Positions 12,660-23,619 of a stretch of DNA of 64,000 nt are shown one piece after another. Source of the DNA: Stercorarius parasiticus. Taxonomy: Eukaryota; Chordata; Aves; Charadriiformes; Stercorariidae. The translations under genes were made by a program, and so were the position numbers. Where the stretch lies: assembly GCA_013396915.1 (NCBI GenBank), contig VWZL01001961.1, positions 143,326 through 207,325 on the forward strand, given 5' to 3'. Within the stretch, counting starts at the first letter, position 1, and each line of letters begins with the position of its first letter. The notes under the pieces were generated by a model. That model had not been told where the DNA came from and made no database searches. It saw only the letters and a list, made by a program, of their open reading frames with translations.

Positions 12660-13503
12660 AATTAATCTGTGACAGCCTTAACTGTAGGGACCATGAAATA
12701 CTGGAGTTCAAAATCAGAGGGGAGAGAGGAAGGTGGGTAACGGAGCACAGACCCTGGGCTTCAGGAGAGCCCAGGCTCTTCAGGGAACTGATAGGTGGAA
12801 CCCCAAGGGAGGCAGCTCTGAAAGGCAAAGGAGCTCAATAGAGCTGGCAGGTCTTTAAGGACAGAGTCTAAAGGTCCTTAATGACAGCAGCCTCCAAGCA
12901 AAAAAAGTGCTTCATCCTGATATTCAGGAAAGCAAGTAACTATACCTGGATTTCAGCTGGGCTAAAAAGGGCACTCATGAATGAGCTCTAGCACACAAAG
13001 GATGTACACAGCACTTGGAAGCAAGGACGGGTTACAAAGGAAGAATATGGAAACGCTGACCGGTCTTGTATGGATGGTGTTGCAAAAGCCAAAGCTCAAC
13101 AGGAGTTGCAAGTGGTAAAGGAAACCCAGGGAAAAAAAGAAGTTTCTAGTACTACATTAATAGTAAAGGGCTAAACAAGGAAAACGTGAGCCCATTAGTG
13201 AATTGAGCAGGGGATTTAGTAACAGAAGGCTGAAAGACTCAATGTTTTCTTTGCTTCAGTCTTCATCAGAAAGGTCTCCCATGCCTTTGTGCTCAGTGAA
13301 AGGCGTGGAGGAGGTGGAGAATAACCAGCAGTGGATGGGGACTGAGCCAGGGATTAGTTTTGAGAGCACAACCCGTACAAGCCCATGGGATCACATTGGC
13401 TTCATTCAAGGCTGCCTAGGGAGCTGACTGATGTACTTGCAAGGCCACTCTCTATCATCTTTGAAAGTCAGTGAGATCAGGGTAGGTCCCCAGTGAGTGG
13501 AGA

Positions 13504-13984
13504 AAGGCAAATGTTGCACCCATCTTCATAAAAGGCAAAAAGGATGATCGGGAACTACAGGGGGTCAGCCTCACTGTGGCCTCTGTGGGGGGTATTGTAG
13601 AACAGGTCCTCTTGGAGCACATTTCTGGGCACGTACAGAAGATGACTGGGAGCAGTCAGCATTAATTTACTAAGGACTGATCACGTCTGACAAACCTGAC
13701 TGCCTTTTTTGATAAAATTACTGGATTGGTGGAAAAGGAGAGAGCAGTGAATGTCATTTACCTCAATTTTAGCAAAGCTTTCAACACCATCTGCCACAAT
13801 ATTCTGTCCAAGTTAGGAAGTTATAGACTAGATCAATGGACTACCAGATGGGTGAAAAAAACAGTTGAATGGTCTGGTTAAAATTCAGCAACTGTACTCT
13901 ACCTGGAGGTCAGTTACAAGTGCAGTACTGCAGGGGTCTGTCCTGGGCCCTATCCTGCTTAATATCTTTATCAATGACTTGGAG
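13504..13984 (+). pseudogene. CR1 ORF2 reverse transcriptase remnant, inactive
   Basis: Within the long CR1, the finger region is visible as KANVAPIFIKGKKDD at 13504-13548. Motif A reads YLNFSKAFNTICH at 13759-13797; the family norm has aspartates at both N positions, including the metal-binding one, so catalysis would be lost. Motif B reads [17 protein letters not shown] at 13934-13984, in a different reading frame, so at least one frameshift lies between 13797 and 13934. The next expected block, with the FADD box, is missing: a 52-bp insertion starts at 13996, and the sequence after it skips the FADD codons. The frame then resumes as a decayed C-terminal region (MKSNKGKCKVL at about 14149-14181, after an in-frame stop). 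This is a dead gene fragment. Confidence 0.88.
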
Positions 13985-13995
13985 GGGGAGATCGA

Positions 13996-14047
13996 ATCAT
14001 AGAATCATTTAGGTTGGAAAAGACCTTTAAGATCATCAAGTCCAACC
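13996..14047 (-). mobile_element. CR1 tail (type B) nested in the older CR1
   Basis: A 52-bp minus-oriented fragment starting ATCATAGAATCATTTAGG and ending AAGTCCAACC. It has the same terminus as the elements at 33272 and 63473. The host CR1 resumes at about 14051 (GGCACCATCAACAAACTG), so this is an insertion into the ORF2 of the older element. It is a very short 5'-truncated copy. Confidence 0.85.
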
Positions 14048-14845
14048 AAGGGCACCATCAACAAACTGAGGCCCTCAATATGCTTGAGGGTAGGGCTGCC
14101 GTTCAGAGGGACCTAGACAACCAAGAGGAGTGAGCCAACAGAACAGTCATGAAATCCAACAAGGGCAAATGCAAAGTCCTGCAGCTGGGATGGACCATCC
14201 CTCCGCAATGACACAGGCTGGGGACCAGCTCTGCAGAAAAGAGCCGGAGGTCTTGGCAGACAATGAACTGGACATAGCCAGCAGCGAGCCATGACAGCAG
14301 ATGTGGACAACATGGCTGCATCAGTGGGAGCACAGCCAGGAGACCGGGACAGTGGTTGTCCCCCTCTGCCCCATGCAGCACCTGGAGTCCTGCCTTTGGC
14401 TTTTACCTACTTCAGTACAAGAAAGATGTTGAAAAATTCAAATTGGTCAGTGCTGGGGTAGGCTGAGGAAGAGGGGCTTGTTCAGCCTCTGTTCAGATGG
14501 CTTCAGAGGACCTAGCAGCAAGACCATGGTGTCTACAGGGAGGGGACTGAGAACTCTGAACCAGGCTTTGTGGTGTACAGGTGAACAAGAGTCATTGGCC
14601 ACAAACTGAAAAATGGGAGGTTACAACCTTTTATAGAGCAGAATTTTCTCACCTCAGGAGGATGCTTGGGAAGTGGGACAGGTTGGCCACGGTGGTTGGG
14701 CAGGCTTCATCCTCGGAAGGTTTCAAGATGCAACAGGGTAAAGACCTGAGCAGCCTGGTCTTACCTCACAGCTGACCCTCCTGTGAGCAGGAGGTTGGAC
14801 TATATACCTTCTGAGGTCCCTTCCAACCTGAGGGATTCTGTGATT

Positions 14846-17800
14846 AAGTAGAAATAAAACTATACTTAGTTTTCACACAATAACAGTTAATATAGTGACT
14901 TTTGTGTGTTCAGACAAGATTTTTAAATTGGGAAGTGAGGGACTGAGGTATCTTAATCTGTAACGTGTGTTCTTTCCAGAGTTTGAACATCAGTATTAGT
15001 AAGTACTGGATATGCAGAGGCAGAATAGATGAAGACAGGGAGTTTTATCTTCTGAATTGGTGGTGTCTTCACTTGCTTTCAGTCGGAAGAAGGTATTTTA
15101 CATAAGAACTGGAGCCCATATCCTTCAATTTCTTGGAGATAAACTGATTCCAGTATGATTATTTACTGGAGGTATTCCATTGAGTATGGTGTTTAATGGT
15201 TCTTTCACTGATTGTTCTGACAGAAATTTCTTATGTAGTCATATAAAAATAAAAGGGGAGAGAGGGAGCTTGAATTAGCAGCCTTCCAAACAACAAAATT
15301 ATAAATCCACAATTGGGTTGCTTTTTCTTGCCTTAAGCCTGACATTATTTTCTTCTGATTGAGTTTATATCTTCTGAAGAGTGAAGAAAAAAAAATTGCA
15401 ACTGTTTTGCAAATACGAGAATCTGTGAAATAGAACAAATTACCAACTATTGGCTTGATTCTGAAGCCTGAACTGAAGCACATGGTTGGTTAGTCATACA
15501 AATATTCCTCAAGTAAGCCAGCATCCTGTTCTCAGGTGTCGGGTTTTTATAACTGGCTATGATGTGATGAACAATTTAAGATATTTCAAGTTGATCTGAA
15601 TATTAGAGTGATAACTATACCTAGTCTGGCAATGTGGTTCCTTTCTGGGTAGTGTTTCCAAACTACATTTACATAAGTGCTTTGAAAGCACAGACTGTTC
15701 TTTGTGTAGGAAAGGTGCATACTACCAAAATACAGGGCAATTTTATGAAGAATATAAGTTATATTGGGTATTCCTCTTCTCCCTACTCTCCATTTAAATA
15801 GATAAAATCTAAAAAGACCGAGGGCCTAATCTGGTGTATTTGTTACTGCCTTAGATCTGCCCACAGCTCTCCCTTGAGGCACGTGGAAAGATTTGATAAG
15901 CAAACCTTGCCAGATGGCTAATGCTTGAAGGGAACGTTTTGCTACAAACATTGAGAGGTACAGAAATGTTAAAGCACAGTAACAATCTGCAGGCATGGTA
16001 CTGCACTGTACTTTGACGTGCCTGCTCAGGTATCTCATCTTCTGGAGGGGGGACAGAGGGCTCAATCGACTTTTCAAATACCTCGGCACAACTGGCACTA
16101 GTATACACATTTGTAGCATTGACTGAATAAAAAAGTGAACAAAAATTATGTAGGTGCGCACTGTAGGAAATTAAGGTACCTCCAGTCTGCATGTTCCTCA
16201 CCGTATTATAGATATATGAGGCTCTGGACAGGGAGGAAGAAATTTTGGCAAAGCTGTTAGCGTTGAGTTCACACTGTGCTGCACGCACACGTGAGGGGGA
16301 ACAGGAGCTTGCTCAAAGTGAATGCCAGCTGGTGGCAGTTGAGGAAGGGGTCTGCTGTACTTCCTCTGTCCCCATCCCTGCCCTTGCTTACGGCTGGTAA
16401 GCAAAAAGGTATCAGAGTCATGAAGGCAGCTGCTCCAGCCAACTAAGAGGCTTTTGAGTAGAAGAAATGGTCTTTGATGCCTTGATGGTTGTGGATGTGT
16501 CATCAAAATAAACTTTTGGCGGTAACAAGGCTGCTTCCAGCGAGGAGTATGATATCTTGTGAAACAGTTGGGCTCGGACAAGCACCTAAAGCTTCTCCTA
16601 TACAGATGAACGGCCACAAAATAGATTCACATCAGTATTGTGTATTTGTGATTTGTTCTTTTAGAAATTGTGTTTTGGGATTAATAAACTGAAAATGATG
16701 AGGTTACACATATAATATGTATATATTATTACTTTCCTATATCCTGTCTTATCAAGTCCCTTAGATTTTGGACATTGGTGAAGAAATGAGCCTGATTTTA
16801 AAAAGTAAGGATCAAGTCCTTAGTTGTAGCTCCAGAATATGATCCATCAAGTCTAGAAGTGTATGCGACTGGTGCATAGATCCGTGCCCAGCATCACATT
16901 CTGCATGGATTTTAACAAGGTGGAGGGATTGTAAGGATTTCTACAAAAACTCAGGTCCATGGTCCTTGGGGGAACTCTACCCAACCTGTAGTACAGCATT
17001 GTCATCTGAGATGATGTTGACATCACTCCCAAATTTGCAAACTTCTACCTTCACTTGCTCTTTTATCCTTTTCTTTCCAACTGCCTTCTGTCATAGTTAC
17101 TTAAAATTAAAGTCTTCAGTACGGAACTACTATATATAACATCATACAAATGCTTAGACAGCTGAATAGTTTGACTAACCTTGAGCTGTTGGAAATGAAG
17201 TAAAACACCGAAGCAAAGCAATAACTTTGGATGCTTCTGTTACCGGAAAGCATCCCATGATCACTTTCTGAAACACTTAATCATGAAATAGCTTCTTTGC
17301 TTCCCAGACTTTATGTAAGCAACATATCATAGGTCTGCTGGAAAGATAAACATCAGCAAACTGCAGAGGAGTTTTACTGTCATAACCTATGGAGCATCTC
17401 TTCCCTTGGTGTTCATCAGGATGAGCTGGTTGAGAAGAAATCCAAAATTTGCTTCCTTCATACTATGAAAATGGTGAGCTTAGCCACTTACAGGACGCAA
17501 GTGTTGTGCATCACCTTTGTACAGATGCACATTTGTATCTGGAAGATACTGTGTCGCAAGGGAGTTTTACTTGTGAGTTCTAGATCACACTTAAAACGCA
17601 TGAGTATTCATTGCTAATTTGACAGGCAAGTGCCATTAAGTTACAGAATAATGTCCCTGAAGTTACTGCAATATTACAGGGTTTGTAAAATCAAATTAAA
17701 AACATATTCACTTAAATGCTAAAATGAATTTTCTGCTATACTTGCAAAACTTATGAACGTCTTTGTTCATGTGAAAACCTGGCTTTTTTTAAAATATGAA

Positions 17801-18600
17801 GTAAAACATGAAGTCAGTAAGGGCTACGTGTGCCATGTTTCAAATTTTAGCAGTTATTCCTGTAGTCTTTCCTTAAGGAATAAAACAAGGATAAAAATAT
17901 CAGCTTAAGAACATTATTCTTCACTCTTTGACTTTTGAAGGCAAGGGAAAATATACTGTAAGATTACCTACAGTGCTACCAATTAGTGCCTGGTAAAGCA
18001 CTGCATAGCGGAAACTATTTGTAGGATGAGGGGGCCAAATACTTGTACAGATCATATTGATAAATAATGTACCTCAGCAGCTTCCTGTGGTGTTTAATCT
18101 TAACTGTTTCAAAATGTTTTCCATAACCGTATGACTAAACCACTTATTATACACAGTAAAGTGGTTTTATTTCGTTATATTCTTCCCTGCATTTGTTATG
18201 ATTGATCATGTAGCACACGTTACCTCTAGAAGAGAAGAAATAGAAAGCTAAGCAATGCATGCCGATCGCTCTTCCTTCAGAGGTGGAAAGATCCGTCTAA
18301 GCTGCATAAGCTTAAAAAACCCTGTAATTCTTTTCTGGAATCAGGGCTGGAGTGGACTGATGAGGTTTCTCTACTTCTGTACAGAAGGTGCTTCTGTATT
18401 TCAAAGGCAGCCTCAGGGAGGCACCCAGAGCCCCACAGGCACCCGCTAAGACCTTGAAGAATTCTCTCTGGAGTCACAAGTGTTTCAGGAGGAATCTTTC
18501 TGCACAAGGCAGTCAGGCAAGTGCGAAAGATTATTTAAATGAAAACAGAGCATTGCAAAGCACATTTCAATTTATTTTTTTCTTAAAGCAGTTAGAATGA
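14846..18600. other. Unique non-coding sequence
   Basis: No gene is supported. On the minus strand, frames of 111, 145 and 139 codons overlap one another at 15826-16617; they are in different frames and none shows a recognisable domain. The rest is AT-rich. I see no named repeat. Confidence 0.5.
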
Positions 18601-21600
18601 CTTGTATCATGTAAATGACGCTTTTTTTTTTTTTAAGAAACCAAGTAGGGATTTTTTTTTTTTTGTTTCTTTTGTTTTGCTATGTTTTTGTGTTGGAAGA
18701 TCCTATTTTGAGTGGTTTACAACTTTGCCAAATTTAGACAGAGGAGTGAAACTATTGGTGCTGAGTGTTTGCCTCAGAAAGTCTTTGATTTGTTTAGTGA
18801 TTTTTGTCTTTTTTTTTAAACCTCAAAGGACGTGTGTTGAAAGGAAACAGAAGTCATGCAGTTCTGAGGAATTTCAATTTATATGTATTCTGGCAGGTCT
18901 TCGATGATCCATAGCTGAATGTGAGTCATCTTAGATGTGAAATGGACAAGCACAGCTTTTTTTATTTTTCTTCATTTTCTTTTCTTCATAATTTTGCTAA
19001 TAGTAAGCAGCCGATCTCGAGTATGGCAATGAAAGTGCAATTAATGACTGATACCTTGTGCCTGTACAGAAAAGACTGAATTAAGATTTTATAGGTAAAT
19101 TTCCTTTTTGAATACTCTGTCATTCAAACGCTTGTTATTTGCAATTTTAGCACATTCTGATATAATGATTTGCAGTGCTAATTTCATGTAAAGCGGTTTG
19201 GGCTGATCATTTCTTTATCCCTGTAGGTTGGTCACAAATGTATAGTGCAGATTGAAGGTACATAAAACCAGATCTCCCTCTACAGACAGCTTTGTTTTGT
19301 TTCCTTCTTGAACCTTAAGCAAAACAACATGAAAGCTTGGAGAAAACACAACCTCTTTCTGTAAAAATAATTCCACACCAGTGATGGCAAGCCTAGAGAC
19401 TGTCAATTCCCATGAGCTCCATCCATGTAGGGAGTGGTCACAAACATTTTGTTTGACCCGACTGTGGCTTTTTTTTTCCTATATATTTTGGAAAGGAAAG
19501 AAGATGCGTTTTCACTTTTCCCCTTGTCTGCTGAATGTTGAAGTCTGAATCTTCAAGACCACTTGCGCATCGAGCTGCAAAACAAGCAGAGTATGGCACA
19601 TTTGGAAAGGCATGCTGTTTGCAGTAGCTGGAGTTTTCCTTTCTACAAGTGCCCGTCGCCACAGGCACCTTAATTAGAATTCCTCTTCAATTGTTTGCTG
19701 TAGACATTAAAGGATATGATTTTTTGAAATGTGTGAATGTTTTGTAATGGATTTAAGGAGAACTTAAGAAAAGGTATTTATCCAGCAAACTTAGAAGTAA
19801 AATATTGATCCAGGAGCAAGTGATAGTCAAAGATATCTCAAAGGAAAAGCTGCAGTGAGATTCCACCCCCTACCCCAACAAAATAGTGGATGTGCGAGCT
19901 TTTGTTAAGCTGAACTACTTTTTTAGAAAAGAAGTAGTAGAAGACTGTCTTCTCTGACTTTACTGTATTGATGGGAAGGCTTTTATAGTGTCATAAATGT
20001 TACTTCACTACCTTAGTAATTTCATCTGCTAGAACAGGTAATTCTGAAATCCATACAATGCTTGTTTGGTGTTAGCAATATTAGCATAACACTTTTTTAC
20101 GTCAAGGGAAGAGCAGAGTTTCATTGTGTTTCTATAAACAAACCTAACAAATTAAAGATTCTTAATGTGTCTCTCTCACTGTGGGTGATGAATTCCGAGA
20201 CCATTTGCAGTTTTGAGTAATCGGGAGTACATCTATATCAGCATTTTAGCGGATGCCAGGACCCTAGCACCAGCTGCTTTGCTCTACAGATCTATTCCTA
20301 CTGCAGTAGGCCACATGCTAATGTAGACGCCAATGGGTACTGTGGGCTGCTTTGTTCATGCTAGCAAATCTTTATCTGGGCAGGATGGATGAGAAAAAGG
20401 AGAACAGAGAAAGACAAGCAATGTAAATATTAAACAGAAATAAAGACTTCCATTTTTGCAGCATTTTTTCGTTTTTGTTTTGATTTTTAAACTTGCTTTT
20501 TTTCTAGAAAGTGTGTGGATTTATTTTGTTTTATTCTGTTTTTCTTTTTAATGGGGAAAGGGCACGGCTGCTTTTCACTATATTTAGAACCAATGACCGT
20601 TCTCTTTGGTACTAGGGAAGGGATGGAGGAGAAAAAGTTAGTTGAGGTGGACTGCTGCTTTAAAGTTTTTTTCTTAAGACAAAATGTACTAGAAAAAAGT
20701 AGCAAAAATAGAAAAAGCCGTTCTTGTCTCAGGTGCTGGAAAGACGTAGGCGGAACACATGGTCTCATCAGCTGCTCTGCGGTGTGGCAAACCTGTAGCA
20801 GGATTGGGCTGTTGAGAATATTATTGAGTTACCTCATTTGTCACGAGTTCACAGAAATGTTGCCTTGTGAAAAAGATGGCCTTGCATGTCAAAGTGAGAC
20901 TCTTAAGAGAGAAGAGAAATAGGGAGCAGTAGAAAACAGACGTCTCCCAGGACTTGCTCAAGATTTAGCCAGAGGTGATGGGCATGGTAGTAAAATCTGC
21001 ATTTGCGCCTCTGCTGGGTCTTGTTGGGACAACATTCAACAAGTTGGAGGTTCCTCACTGTCCTAATGGGTCTGTGACTCTGGGGAATGATGAGAGAGGT
21101 AGCAGTGAAGGTTGTTCATCCTCTGAGTCCACTTGTTTCCACTGTTTTTCTTCCCACCTAAAGTCTTCTCCCACCCTCCTCTTCCTCACAAAACAGAGGT
21201 AAATTAGTCTGAAATAAGATACAATTTATTTCTTATTCTTTTGGATCCTTCATTGTCGTTCAATTGTTCAATTTTTATTCCTTCTGTCAAAGGTATTAAA
21301 TCTATTTTTGAGATTAGATCTGCTGTCCTGCTCCTCTTTTGTGCCAATTCCAGTAACATTTGGATATTGGGATGCGTTATGAACCTTCACACAGAGTGCA
21401 ATCTGAATGATACATACTCTTATAAACAGTAATGTGGTGATGCTTATATTGCCTAGGTGTATCATAAAGTTCTAGTGGTCAGTCCTCTGAAATCATGTTT
21501 TTAACTTCAAGGATGTGAATATCTCAGCTGGGATAGCCATAGCACCTGGTTACAGACATCTAACACGGGAATCTGGTCTGACCTTCTGGTCAAGAGAGAT

Positions 21601-22183
21601 GTAGGAGGATTTATGCATTATCTTTGATTCCATAAAAAGCCTAAGAAAAAAGATCTTCCAAAATGGCATGTTCATAAGGAGGCACTTAAAACCCTAAAGC
21701 TAATTGGTACTAACATGTCTTTCCAAGCTTTGGTCTGTGAACAGCTCTTACGCCTGCCTCTCTCCTCAGGGTAAGTTCATCCATCAATATTGCCATGATT
21801 TGAATATAGTGCCTTCAATGCGTTCACGAGCCTCAATTTTTTTTCCCCACTTGCTCTTCCCCTCCCCCCTCATTTTGCCCCCCGTCCCTCTGTGTTCTTT
21901 CTATTACTTTATTTGACATGATATTATTAAAAAAAAAGGGCTCTGGAAAGAAAGTTCTGGGCAATAAAGCCTCTTTTTAAAAAAGCACGTACATAAAGTA
22001 AAACTAACAGAAACTGTCAAAAAAAGCTGTTAGTGTGAATGTATTTATTTTATCATCAGCGGAAAATATTGAATCAGCTCCAGCACTTCAGGACTACAAT
22101 AAGCAATAATTTCTGTGTGTAGAACATTTACTTCTCTTTTAAAATATTGGAAAATGTGAACCCCAGCTGCTTTCACAAGGACT

Positions 22184-22202
22184 GGGGCGGGGGGGGAGGG
22201 GG
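22184..22202 (+). other. G-run with quadruplex potential
   Basis: GGGG, C, GGGGGGGG, A, GGGGG. The runs can be divided into four G-tracts of three or more bases with one-base loops, which fits the simple G-quadruplex pattern. There is no gene or promoter nearby to give it a role. Confidence 0.6.
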
Positions 22203-23188
22203 AAGAGAAGATGAGAGACCAACCGCTTTCTGAAACATTTATTAGTCAATAATCCAGGTCACTTGCAGAATGGGGTAAAACCTACCCCAGCATGGGTCAA
22301 TAGAGTGATGAGAGAAGCAACTGCTTCTGGGTGGTGCCACTACAACCTGGGTTGGAAACTCTGACTTAGAGCCATACTCCTGGAGGAAAGGGAAGCAGGT
22401 GGGAGCATTTCACAGGTGAGGAAAGAGCATGGGAGGGAGAGGGACTTCGCAGCAGGTACTGTGGTAGCTCTTGTCAGTTTATGACTTCCCACTGCCAGGG
22501 ACTGGGCTCCCCTGGCATCCCAGTACTCAGCCAGCACCTGGGGTGCAAATGCCACAGGTCATCCCCCACATCTACTGGGGTGGGAGAATTGCTCACATGA
22601 CTGAAATCAGGAGCTGGTCTGTGGGCTGCTTCTTCTGTTTGGAGTCTCTGGCTGGGAGGAGAGGAGATGCTACGGAGATGTGATTCATTCCTGATACTGA
22701 GTGGGTGAAACTCAGGCAGGCAAAAAAGCTATGATTCAATGAACCTCCTGAACAAAGAGAGGACAGGAAGAGAACAGCCAGCAAGGGTGCTTGGAGAATG
22801 AGTTAGTGTGTACCATTTAAAAACTAGGCGTCCACTTGAAATAAATTTTTGGAGGCCATCACGGTACTTTATACAAAAGCACCTAAATGTTGTAATAAAA
22901 ATGTGTTCTTTCATGCATTAAGACATTTCTTTCTATTTGGTAGATAATGGATTGATCCAAACATCATAAGAAAAACTACAAAAAATAAATCACCTTATTT
23001 TTTCAAAATTTGATCTGAATCATATTTTCTCTGGGGCAGCCAGTTCACCACTGGGGAGCCTGTGGGACTGGGGGAAGAAAAGAGCAAAGAGAAAAATTAT
23101 ATAGTATGCTGCCAGCTTCATAGATCCTGGGTGGGATGAATTAGGTGGAGAAACCAAACCCAGAGACAAAGGTCTTTTCAGCATCTTC

Positions 23189-23217
23189 AAAAAAAAAGAA
23201 AGAAAGAAAAAAAAAGA
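23189..23217 (+). repeat. A/G-rich low-complexity tract
   Basis: A run of As with three GAAA units followed by another A run. It is simple sequence; no element end was found beside it. Confidence 0.7.
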
Positions 23218-23590
23218 AGCTGATTGAGAAGGAAAAGAAGTAATGGGAAAAATTCCGCTAATAATAATAAGAATTTAAACACTTGCACTTGTTTACTTGC
23301 ATTCCTTCCACCCTGCTACCTTTTATCTGTAGCTTTTCTTTTAAAGCACTGAGTTTTTCTCAATTTCATGAGCAGAGACGACAGACTATGCAGGGTTCTA
23401 TGGCTGTTTCAGAGTTTTGGCATGGACTGACGAGCCGTGCTTATGAATTTCAGTGTAGCATCAAACTGTCATAGGGTGTGTTCTCTAGGGCTGAGATTAT
23501 TAGCCCTTCATTTGTGCTTTGCTGAGCCTTTTCTAGATACTATCCCTGGACTGACAAGGGCTTTATTCTGCAGTGGAGAGGCCCCGGCTG

Positions 23591-23619
23591 ACAGCGTGGT
23601 GACACTGTGTCACCGCTGT
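23591..23619. other. Near-perfect 29-bp palindrome
   Basis: The arms are ACAGCG + GTGACAC on the left and GTGTCAC + CGCTGT on the right, around a single T. They are fully complementary except for a two-base bulge (TG at 23597-23598) in the left arm. The centre GGTGACACTGTGTCACC is a perfect 17-bp dyad. It could be a site for a dimeric DNA-binding protein; TGACA/TGTCA cores resemble MEIS/TGIF-type half-sites. A chance palindrome is also possible. Confidence 0.6.

Larger units (their letters stand above)
12660..14845 (+). mobile_element. Long, old CR1 LINE with ORF2 remains
   Basis: A 5'-truncated CR1 of about 2.2 kb, the longest transposon in the window. It starts somewhere near 12.54-12.66 kb, in sequence that resembles the segment between the CR1 endonuclease and reverse transcriptase domains. 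It continues through the reverse transcriptase (about 13504-13984) and the ORF2 C-terminal region. It ends at 14845 with a CR1 3' UTR whose terminus, GAGGGATTCTGTGATTA, differs from the type A and type B tails elsewhere in the window. Many frameshifts and stops and a nested insertion at 13996-14047 show that it is old. No target-site duplication was seen, as expected for CR1. Confidence 0.9.
18601..23590. other. Unique non-coding sequence with homopolymer tracts
   Basis: No gene is supported. T runs lie at about 18622-18635 and 18652-18664, a G-rich tract at 22184-22202 and an A/G-rich tract at 23189-23217. A 135-codon plus frame at 20515-20922 begins in T-rich low-complexity sequence and has no recognisable domain. 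Confidence 0.5.

Noticed and set aside
20515..20922. 135-codon plus-strand open frame
   Set aside because: It starts in T-rich simple sequence encoding Phe/Leu runs, has no recognisable domain, and opposes an equally open minus frame.
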